13,086 nt of DNA from JASHVB01 sp049522565. GTDB taxonomy: Bacteria; Pseudomonadota; Alphaproteobacteria; Acetobacterales; Acetobacteraceae. This document shows positions 1 through 6,456 of the stretch, one piece after another. Made by a program: the position numbers and the translations under genes. The notes beneath the pieces were generated by a model, which was not told where the DNA came from, ran no database searches, and worked only from the letters and a program-made list of their open reading frames with translations. Position 1 is the stretch's first letter, and each line of letters opens with the position of its first letter. The stretch lies in assembly GCA_049522565.1 (NCBI GenBank), contig JBEKNT010000169.1, forward strand, positions 1 through 13,086, given 5' to 3'.

Positions 1-413
1 CCCCACTGGGCGTAGCCGTTGGTACACTTCAGTGGGGTGGGTGGAGGGTTGGGGGGCGGGGTGGGGGCGCGGTTGTCGCCACTTTGGCGCCACGGGGGCT
101 GCGTGCCATCCCCCCTCCCGTCCACCCAGCCAACTGAAGGGTCCCAAGGGCTCCGCCCTTGGCGGGGATCCAATGGGGGCAGAGCCCCTTGGTGGGGTTC
201 CAGGGGCAAAGCCCCTGGCCTTGCTTCGTTCACCCGATTGCCTTGCCGATTCGCCGGTCACCACCATCGCGTTGCGGTACATCGCGGTCGCGGTCTGCGT
301 CGGGTGGGGCCCGTTTCGCGCGGGAGTGATAGGTTCAGACTCGCGTGGATCCGGACAACATTGCCGGTCTTGCTGTAACGCCTGCGGGACCAAGCTCGCC
401 GGAGCGGCGTGGC
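1..413. other. non-coding stretch, G-rich left edge
   Basis: I see no convincing gene here. Open frames exist on both strands, but their translations are low-complexity Gly/Arg/Pro-rich sequence without a family match or a good ribosome binding site. A short inverted repeat, CCCCACTG at 1-8 and CAGTGGGG at 30-37, could be the tail of a terminator for a gene left of the window. It is followed by a very G-rich run to about 72 and then by the tandem hairpins annotated separately. Confidence 0.5.
144..218. repeat. three tandem GGGGC/GCCCC mini-hairpins
   Basis: Three consecutive short inverted repeats of one design occur at about 26-28 bp spacing. 144-151/155-162 is a perfect 8-bp stem CCAAGGGC/GCCCTTGG with a 3-nt loop. 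170-192 is an imperfect version with GGGGC/GCCCC around AGA. 200-207/211-218 is a perfect 8-bp stem CCAGGGGC/GCCCCTGG with loop AAA. They share GGGG(A/T)TCCA or GGTCCCA leaders. I recognise this as the kind of intergenic dispersed repeat common in Acetobacteraceae-like genomes. The role is unknown; as RNA they would fold strongly and could end or protect transcripts. Confidence 0.7.
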
Positions 414-442
414 GACACCGTCGGCCCGGCCGAGGCGGTGTC
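414..442. repeat. strong stem-loop upstream of small ORF
   Basis: GACACCG (414-420) pairs with CGGTGTC (436-442), and TCGGCC (421-426) pairs with GGCCGA (428-433), with a 2-nt bulge (434-435) and almost no loop. It ends 14 nt before the AGGAGG site of the 30-codon ORF at 468. It could be a terminator-like or regulatory RNA hairpin. No clear T-run follows, only GTTT at 447-450. Confidence 0.45.
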
Positions 443-467
443 CGCTGTTTGGTGCCAGGAGGCGATC

Positions 468-560
468 ATGGGGTGGTTTCTGCGCCTGTCATGCGTCGTG
501 ATCAGCGCTTTCACCGTGTATGTCCTTTGGCAAATCGTGGTGAACCGTGCCTGGCCTTGA
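468..560 (+). CDS. possible small single-pass membrane peptide (30 aa)
   Basis: A 30-residue ORF begins at ATG 468 behind a perfect AGGAGG (457-462) with a 5-nt spacer, the best ribosome binding site in the left part of the window. The translation starts MGWFLRL and continues with an uninterrupted hydrophobic stretch (about residues 7-25, V/I/F/L/A-rich) ending in a basic, Trp-containing tail (NRAWP). That fits a small inner-membrane peptide with one helix. A longer frame opens upstream at 345, but that extension is low complexity. It is convergent with the hydroxyacid dehydrogenase gene that ends at 631. I do not recognise a family. The ribosome site and hydrophobic profile are seen; that it is expressed is inference. 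Confidence 0.4.
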   Translation: MGWFLRLSCVVISAFTVYVLWQIVVNRAWP

Positions 561-630
561 GCTTCGCCGAACCGGCTGGGGAAGCATCGTCGACGGTCGG
601 ACGGTTGCCACGCCAGCGCCACCTCACTGC

Positions 631-1689
631 TCAGTAGCCGCGTTCCCAATCGATCACATTGCGCAGCGGCGCACCGTCCAGCCAGGCGCGCAGGTTGTCG
701 CAGAATACCTCGGTGGCACCGTGCCGATTGTCGTCGCTGTTGCCCGACACGTGCGGGGTGATCAGCACGCGCGGGTCCTGCCAGAGCAGCGCCGGCGGCG
801 TGTGCTGGAATTCGCCGACATACACATCCAGCACCACCCCGCGCAGCTTCCCCGCTGCCAGCGCATCCGCCAACGCCTGCTCATCGACGATCTCGCCGCG
901 CGCCACGTTGACCAGCACGCTGCCCTGCTTCATCGCGGCAAAGCGATCGTGATTGAACAGCCGTGTCGTCTCCGGCGTCCATTGGCAGCAGATCGCCACG
1001 AAGTCGCTGTCCGGCAGGAAGCGGTCGAGGTCGGCGGCGCCGCCAAGCTCGGAGAAACCTGGCGGCAGCGGCGCATCCGGCCGCGGATGCCGCCGCGTGC
1101 CGACCACGCGCATGCCGAGCGCGGCGCACAGGCGGCCGACCTCCAGCCCGATGCCGCCGGCGCCCACCACGCAGGCGGTCTTGCCGTGCAGCAGCAGCGG
1201 CCGGTAGGCGCGATGATCGAACGTGCCGGCCGCGCGATCATGGATGGCGCGATGCAGGCTCTTGGCGAAGTGCAGGATGCCGGCCACCGCGTATTCCGCC
1301 ATCGCCAGCGTGTTGCCCGCGCCGCGCGAGGTGGTGACGACGACGTCGCTGCCCCACAGGTCGCCGAGCAACAGATTGCTCGCGCCGGCCGGACGCTGGT
1401 GGAACCATTTCAGCCGCGGCGCGCGCGCGCGCAGATCGAGCGGGAAGGGCCAGCCGCCGAGAATGACCTCGGCCTCGGATAGCAGGCGATCACGTTCGGC
1501 GCGGGTGCCGTGGCCGGTGGCGGTGGGGGAAAGGTAGCGGGTTGCGGTGGCGGCGGGCCAGGTCTCGCGAATTTCGCCGTCGAACCAGCCGCCGGCGTCG
1601 GTAAGACGGATCGCCGGGTCGACCGCGACGATCTGCGCGCGTTCCGCTTCGCTGGTGCGCTGGATGGCCAGGACATTGAGCATTTGCAT
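631..1689 (-). CDS. D-isomer-specific 2-hydroxyacid dehydrogenase
   Basis: A 352-residue cytosolic NAD(P)-dependent dehydrogenase that should interconvert a 2-oxo acid and its D-2-hydroxy acid. The Rossmann glycine motif GAGGIG is at residues 176-181. The family's catalytic triad is present: Arg264 in VNVARGEIVDE, Glu293 in LDVYVGEF (usually ...EP) and His313 in LITPHVSG. The N-terminal about 110 residues are the substrate-binding lobe, including HQRPAG. The start ATG at 1689 has no strong ribosome site; an in-frame GTG lies two codons upstream. The same frame stays open upstream through the neighbouring gene to 3078, but that extension is only a shadow. It follows the Gfo/Idh/MocA gene on the same strand after 170 bp, so the two probably serve one pathway. 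The substrate cannot be read from the sequence; glyoxylate/hydroxypyruvate reductase-like members are the nearest type. Confidence 0.9.
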   Translation of the reverse strand: MQMLNVLAIQRTSEAERAQIVAVDPAIRLTDAGGWFDGEIRETWPAATATRYLSPTATGHGTRAERDRLLSEAEVILGGWPFPLDLRARAPRLKWFHQRPAGASNLLLGDLWGSDVVVTTSRGAGNTLAMAEYAVAGILHFAKSLHRAIHDRAAGTFDHRAYRPLLLHGKTACVVGAGGIGLEVGRLCAALGMRVVGTRRHPRPDAPLPPGFSELGGAADLDRFLPDSDFVAICCQWTPETTRLFNHDRFAAMKQGSVLVNVARGEIVDEQALADALAAGKLRGVVLDVYVGEFQHTPPALLWQDPRVLITPHVSGNSDDNRHGATEVFCDNLRAWLDGAPLRNVIDWERGY

Positions 1690-1819
1690 GGTCACGACGG
1701 TAGAAGATCGAGCCGGGCGAAGTCCATGACCCCGTCGGAGGGTGGAGAAGCGCATGCCGCCGGCCCGGTGGCTGAATGCGCAGCGCGTTCCCGCCCTGCC
1801 GCCGGAGTGAGGGGTGCGC

Positions 1820-1837
1820 GGTGGCGGCCACGCCACC
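1820..1837 (-). repeat. hairpin between the two dehydrogenase genes
   Basis: GGTGGCG (1820-1826) and CGCCACC (1831-1837) form a perfect 7-bp stem with a 4-nt loop, 22 nt past the stop of the Gfo/Idh/MocA gene on the minus strand. No T-run follows it, so it is more likely a processing or attenuation hairpin than a complete intrinsic terminator. Confidence 0.35.
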
Positions 1838-1859
1838 ACCTGACCTGCGGCCCGCGGCC

Positions 1860-3005
1860 TTACAGGCTGAGCGCCGGCACCGCCATCCACCGCCGCTCGG
1901 CGACGCTGCGATAGGCGAGATCGGCGAGTTGCACCGCCTTTGCCCCTTCTACGAGCGTGGGAACATAAGACGCATCCTCCGCGACATGGCGCAGGAACGC
2001 TTCCCAGCACTGCCGGAAGGGATTCCTGGTGGGCAACGTGTCCGGTACCTCCTGCCACTGCGCCGCGAAATCCATTCCAGCCGGCCGCCCGCCACCGAAG
2101 AACGCCTCGGGCGTGTTTACCGCCGCCTGCGTGTAGCAGCGGAAGCGGCCAGCCACCGCCGAGCCCAGCGTGCCGTCGATCTGCACCACCATCGTGTCGT
2201 CGCGGCGTATCCGCGTCGCCCAGGAATTGGTGATCACCCCCACCGCGCCACCGGCGAGCCGCAGCAGCGCATGCGAGGTGTCTTCCGCGTCCACGGGGTA
2301 GGTCCGGCCACGTTCGTCCACGCGCTCCGGGATCGCTGTCGTCATCAGCGCGCACACGTCCGTCACAGGTGCGGCCAGGCGGTCGATCATGTAGCGCCAG
2401 TGCGCCATCATATCGAGCGCGATGCCACCGCCCTCCGCGCGTTGGTAATTCCAGCTTGGCCGCTGACATTCCTGCGTCTTGCCGTCGAACACCCAGGATC
2501 CTGCGTCGATGCGGATCGATAGAATCCTGCCGAAAAATCCCGCGTTCTTCACGAACAGCAGCTTGGCGAACCCCGGGAGGAACAGCTTGTCCTGGATCAC
2601 TCCGTGCTTCAGCCCCGCCGCGTGCGCCGCAGCCGCCAGCGCCATTGCCTCCTCCACGGTGGGCGCGGTCGGCTTCTCGATATGGATATGCTTGCCCGCG
2701 GCGATCGCCTGGCGCACGCGCGCCGGCCGGTCGCCTGTGGCGGCGCAATCCATGAAGATGGCGTCCGGGCCTGCCAGCGCCTCGTCGAGGCGCGTGGTCC
2801 AGCGCTGATTGCCGTGCGCGGCTGCGAGGGCCTTCAGCCGATCGGCGTCCCGTCCTACCAGCAGCAGGTCGGGGATCAGCCGATCGCCGTTGCGCAACGC
2901 CAGTCCGCCCTCGGCGGCAAGCGCCAGCAGGTTCGCCATGTGCTGGGTCGTGCCCATCCGGCCGGTGGCGCCGTTGATGATAATGCCGATGCGCTGTTCG
3001 CCCAC
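1860..3005 (-). CDS. Gfo/Idh/MocA family oxidoreductase
   Basis: A predicted NAD(P)-dependent oxidoreductase of 381 residues. The N-terminal Rossmann domain begins IGIIINGATGRMG (residues 6-18). The active-site EKP motif is at 110-112, after AAGKHIHI. The family's C-terminal signature GGGIALDMMAHWRYMID is at 192-208, with the likely active-site His202. The GATGRMG variant of the dinucleotide loop resembles some short-chain or dihydrodipicolinate reductase loops, so the exact cofactor is uncertain. I start at GTG 3005 because GGAGG lies 6 nt upstream (3012-3016 on the opposite strand) and the protein then aligns with the family N-terminus; an ATG at 3047 lacks such a site. It is the first gene of a probable two-gene unit with the D-2-hydroxyacid dehydrogenase. 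Family members oxidise sugars, inositols or biliverdin; the substrate here is unknown. Confidence 0.88.
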   Translation of the reverse strand: MGEQRIGIIINGATGRMGTTQHMANLLALAAEGGLALRNGDRLIPDLLLVGRDADRLKALAAAHGNQRWTTRLDEALAGPDAIFMDCAATGDRPARVRQAIAAGKHIHIEKPTAPTVEEAMALAAAAHAAGLKHGVIQDKLFLPGFAKLLFVKNAGFFGRILSIRIDAGSWVFDGKTQECQRPSWNYQRAEGGGIALDMMAHWRYMIDRLAAPVTDVCALMTTAIPERVDERGRTYPVDAEDTSHALLRLAGGAVGVITNSWATRIRRDDTMVVQIDGTLGSAVAGRFRCYTQAAVNTPEAFFGGGRPAGMDFAAQWQEVPDTLPTRNPFRQCWEAFLRHVAEDASYVPTLVEGAKAVQLADLAYRSVAERRWMAVPALSL

Positions 3006-3109
3006 TTGTGTCCTCCGTTGCAGAAATCGGACCAAAGTCAGGGTCATGGCATGGCCCCAGGCAGCAATCTCGCCACAATTAGAGGTCGCAGTCGACCAGG
3101 GGACCTGAA

Positions 3110-3231
3110 ATGAATGCCGCGACCCGGCGGTACCGTTCGGCTACAAGATGAGCGGATACGGCCGCGAGTCCGGCATACAGCACCTGGAAAAGTACCTGAA
3201 CGTCAAGTCGGTCTGGATCAAGACCGACTGA
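3110..3231 (+). pseudogene. aldehyde dehydrogenase C-terminal remnant
   Basis: From 3121 the plus strand reads DPAVPFGYKMSGYGRESG, then a further 18 residues ending in VWIKTD and a TGA at 3229-3231. This is the C-terminal tail of an NAD-dependent aldehyde dehydrogenase, whose usual form is DPALPFGGYKxSGxGRE. One glycine of the PFGGYK motif is missing. Just upstream the frame reaches a TGA (3106-3108), and the AAT GCC GCG before it fits the preceding N-A-A only with a one-base shift. No catalytic Cys or Glu domain remains. The rest of the gene was probably removed when the Gfo/Idh/MocA-2-hydroxyacid dehydrogenase unit came to lie at its left. It is not functional. Confidence 0.82.
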
Positions 3232-3253
3232 CACTGTTGTGGTAAACTGAGCG

Positions 3254-3277
3254 CCCTCTTCCTCGTCAGGAAGCGGG
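3254..3277 (+). terminator. possible terminator of the lost aldehyde dehydrogenase gene
   Basis: The stem CCC-T-CTTCCT / AGGAAG-C-GGG has a CGTC loop and one mismatch (3254-3263 with 3268-3277). It begins 23 nt after the stop of the aldehyde dehydrogenase remnant, where a terminator would be expected. No T-run follows, so the call is tentative. Confidence 0.35.
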
Positions 3278-3427
3278 TGAACAGCGACGCAAGCCGTGCT
3301 ATACCCCCCCCGGCGAGGCGACGACCCGGGAAACGTGCGATGCGAAATCTGTCATGTCCGCTGTCGCGCTGACGAGTGAGTAGCTTTCGCCAGCGATTTC
3401 AACCCAGCTCGAAGGGAATGATTGGTC

Positions 3428-4357
3428 GTGCAGTTTGGCATCCACAATCCGTCATGGCTGTTCGGTTCTGACCCCGCCGGGATTTTTGAGGCTGTGAAGA
3501 CGAAAGCTCAGTGGGCGGAAGACCACGGCTTCACGTGGTTCTCGGTGATGGATCACCTTATCCAGATTGCCAATGTCGGTGCTCCTGACGAGCCTTTCAT
3601 GGAAGGTTGGACTGTCCTGTCAGCGCTTGCTGCGGTGACGCGGCACATCCGTCTCGCCACGCTCGTCTCGTCGGTCGGTTATCGCAATCCTGCTCACCTG
3701 GCGAAGATCGCCGCCGGCGTCGACCTGATCAGCCACGGACGCCTGACGTTCGGCATCGGCGCTGGCTGGTTCGAGACTGAATATCGGCAATACGGATGGG
3801 AGTTTCCGCCGCGACCCGCGCTGCGTATTCGCCAGATGGAGGAGGCGGTTCGGCTCGTCCTCGCCATGTGGACGGAGAAGCGCACGACCTTCCACGGCAA
3901 GTACTTTCATACCGAGGACGCGATCCTGGAGCCCAAGCCAGTGCAACGGCCACACCCGCCGGTCATGATCGCCGGTGGCGGTGAACAGCTCACGTTGCGC
4001 GCCGTCGCTCGTCTGGCGGATGCCTGCAACGTTGGTGGCAGTCCCGATGCGATCAGGCACAAGTTTGAGGTACTGCGCCGCCATTGCGAAGCAGAGCAGC
4101 GGAACTACGCAGCGATCGAGAGAACCAACATCATCAGCTTCCTGCTGGCACGCGACGCGGCTTCGCTCGCAGCGAAGCGTCGAAGGCTGGCTGTACCGGA
4201 GCAATACTACGGTTTTGCGGGCACCGTGTCCGAGGTCACTGATCTGATTGGCCGGTATCAGGATGCCGGCGTGCAGCTTCTCATCAGCAGTGCCTACAAG
4301 AATGACCTCGAAACGCACGAATTGCTTGCGTCCGATGTCATGCCGCTATTTGCGTGA
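3428..4357 (+). CDS. LLM class F420/flavin-dependent oxidoreductase
   Basis: A luciferase-like monooxygenase-fold TIM barrel of 309 residues starting MQFGIHNPSW. Family landmarks are SVMDHL, the strand-turn ALAAVTRHIRLATLVSSVGYRNPAHLAK, then LISHGRLTFGIGAGWFETEYRQYG and, after it, EPKPVQRPHPPVMIAGGGE. This pattern is closest to the probable F420-dependent subgroup (Rv1855c-like), though some members use FMN. I chose GTG 3428 because it gives the canonical (M)(K/Q)FG N-terminus, with AAGGGA about 10 nt upstream. TTG 3422 in the same frame is an alternative, 4 nt from that site. The gene stands alone between the aldehyde dehydrogenase remnant and the convergent ClpS gene. The substrate is unknown; the family carries out hydride transfer or monooxygenation of diverse small molecules. 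Confidence 0.88.
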   Translation: MQFGIHNPSWLFGSDPAGIFEAVKTKAQWAEDHGFTWFSVMDHLIQIANVGAPDEPFMEGWTVLSALAAVTRHIRLATLVSSVGYRNPAHLAKIAAGVDLISHGRLTFGIGAGWFETEYRQYGWEFPPRPALRIRQMEEAVRLVLAMWTEKRTTFHGKYFHTEDAILEPKPVQRPHPPVMIAGGGEQLTLRAVARLADACNVGGSPDAIRHKFEVLRRHCEAEQRNYAAIERTNIISFLLARDAASLAAKRRRLAVPEQYYGFAGTVSEVTDLIGRYQDAGVQLLISSAYKNDLETHELLASDVMPLFA

Positions 4358-4394
4358 GATCCTCTCGCCCCGATCATGCCTGTTTGGTTGATAA

Positions 4395-4420
4395 CCAGCC
4401 GCTCGACCGGCTTTGGCTGG
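4395..4420. terminator. possible bidirectional terminator, LLM gene / clpS
   Basis: CCAGCC (4395-4400) and GGCTGG (4415-4420) form an inverted repeat in the gap between two convergent genes. A second, tighter hairpin, GTGGCTG/CAGCCAC with a 5-nt loop, lies at 4445-4463 directly against the clpS stop codon. Neither has a long T-run. Confidence 0.3.
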
Positions 4421-4462
4421 GACCTGGCATGCAAGTGCCGGCGTGTGGCTGGAATGCAGCCA

Positions 4463-4789
4463 CTATTCCTCCGGCTCGGTCGTAAACAGTAACGGATAAC
4501 CCTTCCTTCGGCCTGCATCTGTTGCATTCGTTGCCTTGGCTTCCGCGACATCCTTGGTATAGACGGCGACCACACAGGCGCCGCGTCTATGTGCGGTGAT
4601 CATCACCCGCAGGGCTTGATCCTCGCTCATGTGAAACTCAGCCTTCAAAACCATGACGACGAACTCGCGTGGCGTATAGTCATCATTGATCAGAATGACC
4701 TTGTAAAGACGGGGCCGTTCGACCTTGATCTCATCTTTTGTTTCAGATGTAGTAATTATGTCATTCATCGGCAGGGGCCGATCACTCAT
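4463..4789 (-). CDS. clpS: ATP-dependent Clp protease adaptor ClpS (ClpS2-like paralog)
   Basis: A 108-residue adaptor that delivers N-degron substrates to ClpAP. The core LYKVILINDDYTPREFVVMVLKAEF (residues 28-52) holds the substrate pocket residues Asn35, Asp36 and Asp37. The MITAHRRG segment (63-70) carries the conserved His67, and a Clp-binding helix follows (VAEAKA). The C-terminus GYPLLFTTEPEE matches what I know of the second alphaproteobacterial paralog, ClpS2, rather than housekeeping ClpS. The gatekeeper position, Met40 in E. coli, is Arg41 here, which may change N-terminal residue preference. No clpA follows. Start ATG 4789 overlaps the stop of the upstream 69-codon gene by 8 nt, so translation is probably coupled. 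A start at 4768 is possible but has no ribosome site. Confidence 0.93.
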   Translation of the reverse strand: MSDRPLPMNDIITTSETKDEIKVERPRLYKVILINDDYTPREFVVMVLKAEFHMSEDQALRVMITAHRRGACVVAVYTKDVAEAKATNATDAGRRKGYPLLFTTEPEE

Positions 4790-4991
4790 CTGCCGGCGCC
4801 GAGCCGGCGGCGGCAAGGCCGCGCCTGGCTTCCGGCGACCAGACCACCATGCCGAGTTCCTTCATCGCGCAAGCGGGCACCGGTTCTTCCTCGATGTCCC
4901 GGACCACCAGGCTGTAACGCGGCTGACCGGCTTCGAACCGAGCCAGCCCCTTGCTGTCGCTGATCAGGAACGATCGCCGGCGTGCCATCAT
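4782..4991 (-). CDS. hypothetical protein, 69 aa, coupled to clpS
   Basis: I do not recognise a family. The gene starts at ATG 4991 (a second ATG follows at 4988) behind AAGGGA with a 5-nt spacer. It ends in a TGA that overlaps the first codons of clpS by 8 nt (ATGAGTGA). The product has a basic N-terminus (MMARRRSF), a middle with RYSLVVRDIEEEPVPACAMK and an Ala/Gly-rich end. It has one cysteine and no membrane segment. The good ribosome site and coupling argue it is real, and its product may work with or regulate the adaptor. That link is inference from position only. Confidence 0.6.
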   Translation of the reverse strand: MMARRRSFLISDSKGLARFEAGQPRYSLVVRDIEEEPVPACAMKELGMVVWSPEARRGLAAAGSAPADE

Positions 4992-5200
4992 CGATGTCCC
5001 TTGCCGTTCCAGTCAGATTGCTCGGGCGCGGTCGTCGATCGGCATCATATCGTCGTAGCCACTTGTGGACAACGCTGATCAGGCGCCATCGGGCGTAACT
5101 TTCATCACGCATGAGCGCCGCCGGTGGGCGACATGGACGGCGTGCGGTGCTACACGTGGGTCCGGTGAAGGGTCGATTTGACGTGCAGGGAGCGACTGCC

Positions 5201-6058
5201 ATGCGTGAACCGACAATCCTGACGGAAACGATTGCCGGCATCGAGGAAATTCTTGCTGGCGACCTCGATCAAATCTGTGTCGAGCGTGCGGTGATCGGTC
5301 TGTTCTTCACCGGCGTGAAGCTGAACACCGGCGCCGCCGGTGCCTGCGCGACACCTCTGCGATCGATTCCGGAGGCGGTCTGTTGCCCGAGTTCCGCCAT
5401 GGCCATGCCATTCCCCGGCAAACTGCGCGGCCGGCCCGCCCGCGACTTGCTGAAAGAGACTGAGGCCGCGAGCGGCATCCGTCGTGCCGTCGGCGTTGCA
5501 ACCATGAATGCACTGGCTGATATGTGCTGGGAGCGACGCGCGCCCCGAGATGTGGAACTCCGCCCTGGCGTCGATGCGTATGACGCAGCGGACATTCAGG
5601 CCGGAGAACATGTTGTCGTTGTCGGCGCATTTGTCCCGTTCCTGAAATCGCTGAAGCGCTCGCAGCAACATTTCACCGTGCTGGAAATGGATCCGGCCAC
5701 GCTGAAGCCGGATGAACTGCCGTACTTCCGTCCAGCCGATCAGGCGGACGAAGTGCTGCCCTCGGCAGATGTCGTGCTGATTACCGGTACGACACTGCTG
5801 AACGCCACACTCGACCACCTTCTGGCGTTGTGCCGGCCCGCCACCCGAGTGGTGGTGGTGGGTCCGACCGTCGGCCTGATGCCCGACGCCTTTCTGCGCC
5901 GCGGTGTCGATGTGCTCGGCGGTATACGGGTCACCGCACCGGACGCGTTCCTGGAGGTGCTGGCCGAAGGTGGGTCAGGCTACCACTTCTTCGGTCGTTC
6001 GGCCGACAAGGTGGTTCTGATGCGGCAGACAACGCATCGGGCGCTGCAAGCTGCGTAG
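5201..6058 (+). CDS. DUF4213/DUF364 domain protein (putative metal-chelation family)
   Basis: A 285-residue protein with an N-terminal enolase-N-like region (about 1-100; motif FFTGVKLNTGAAGACATPL, 36-54) and a Rossmann-like DUF364 domain (about 125-280). In the second domain I see GEHVVVVGAFVPFL, a D-E-L-P-Y stretch, ITGTTLLNATLDHLL (194-208) and GPTVGLMPDAFLRRGVDVLGG (221-241), all in family order. The family is called putative heavy-metal chelation from structures and context; its reaction is not established. A Cys-Cys pair (61-62) is a possible ligand. Start ATG 5201 follows GGGAG with 8 nt spacing; an in-frame ATG at 5111 gives only a low-complexity extension. The gene is a single unit, divergent from the clpS pair, with no transporter or cofactor gene adjacent. 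Confidence 0.78.
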   Translation: MREPTILTETIAGIEEILAGDLDQICVERAVIGLFFTGVKLNTGAAGACATPLRSIPEAVCCPSSAMAMPFPGKLRGRPARDLLKETEAASGIRRAVGVATMNALADMCWERRAPRDVELRPGVDAYDAADIQAGEHVVVVGAFVPFLKSLKRSQQHFTVLEMDPATLKPDELPYFRPADQADEVLPSADVVLITGTTLLNATLDHLLALCRPATRVVVVGPTVGLMPDAFLRRGVDVLGGIRVTAPDAFLEVLAEGGSGYHFFGRSADKVVLMRQTTHRALQAA

Positions 6059-6456
6059 CGAACCATCATCCGCCGCCTGCTCCACCGTCAGCCTCACGCG
6101 GGTCTTGGCGAAGTAGCTGAACGCACGCTGAGGCCCGCCTTTCGCGTGTTCGATGCCCGACCGAGGCACCATGAGACTGTCATGGATCGGAGACCCAGGA
6201 CACTGCGGCTGCTCCGCAGATACCGCAGGGCGCCTCCAATAGCCTCTGCCTCCTCCATCTCTGTTCCGAAACCAAGTGGTTCGGGATCGGTCTTTCAGTG
6301 ATCGAAAAACGGCGGAATTGCAGGGGTTGACGACAAAGATTTGCGAGAGGGCTTTTGAACGCGGCGGACTAGGGATGGGAGATTGTCGGCACTTCCCTGC
6401 ACGAGAGCCGCGGTAACCTTGCCGCGGCAGCCGATCAAGCGCACTTGTCTGGCCGG
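6059..6456. other. 398-bp gene-free interval
   Basis: No supported gene lies between the DUF364 gene and the permease gene that ends at 6457. A long minus-strand frame crosses it, but it runs through both neighbours' coding sequence and looks unlike any family. The stretch GTGTTCGATGCCC to GGCACCA (about 6147-6171) superficially resembles a tRNA T-arm and CCA end but does not fold as a tRNA. A hairpin at the right end is annotated separately. Confidence 0.5.
6407..6428 (-). terminator. hairpin downstream of the ABC operon
   Basis: GCCGCGG (6407-6413) and CCGCGGC (6422-6428) form a perfect 7-bp GC stem with an 8-nt loop, 28 nt beyond the stop of the last permease gene. The location suits an operon end. 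No T-run is present, so a Rho-assisted or stabilising hairpin is as likely as a classic terminator. Confidence 0.4.

Noticed and set aside
547..1482. Long plus-strand frame opposite the hydroxyacid dehydrogenase
   Set aside because: It is the antisense of a well-supported gene; the translation is His/Gln/Arg/Ala-rich with no motif.
631..3078. Apparent 815-residue fusion protein on the minus strand
   Set aside because: Only the last 352 residues match a family. The first ~460 are Arg/Gly-rich shadow of the Gfo/Idh/MocA gene in another frame, open because of high GC.
6080..6171. tRNA-like segment (GTTCGATGCC ... GGCACCA)
   Set aside because: A T-loop-like motif, a CCA and a 5-bp GCCTC/GAGGC match are present, but no anticodon or D arm folds and the T stem does not pair.
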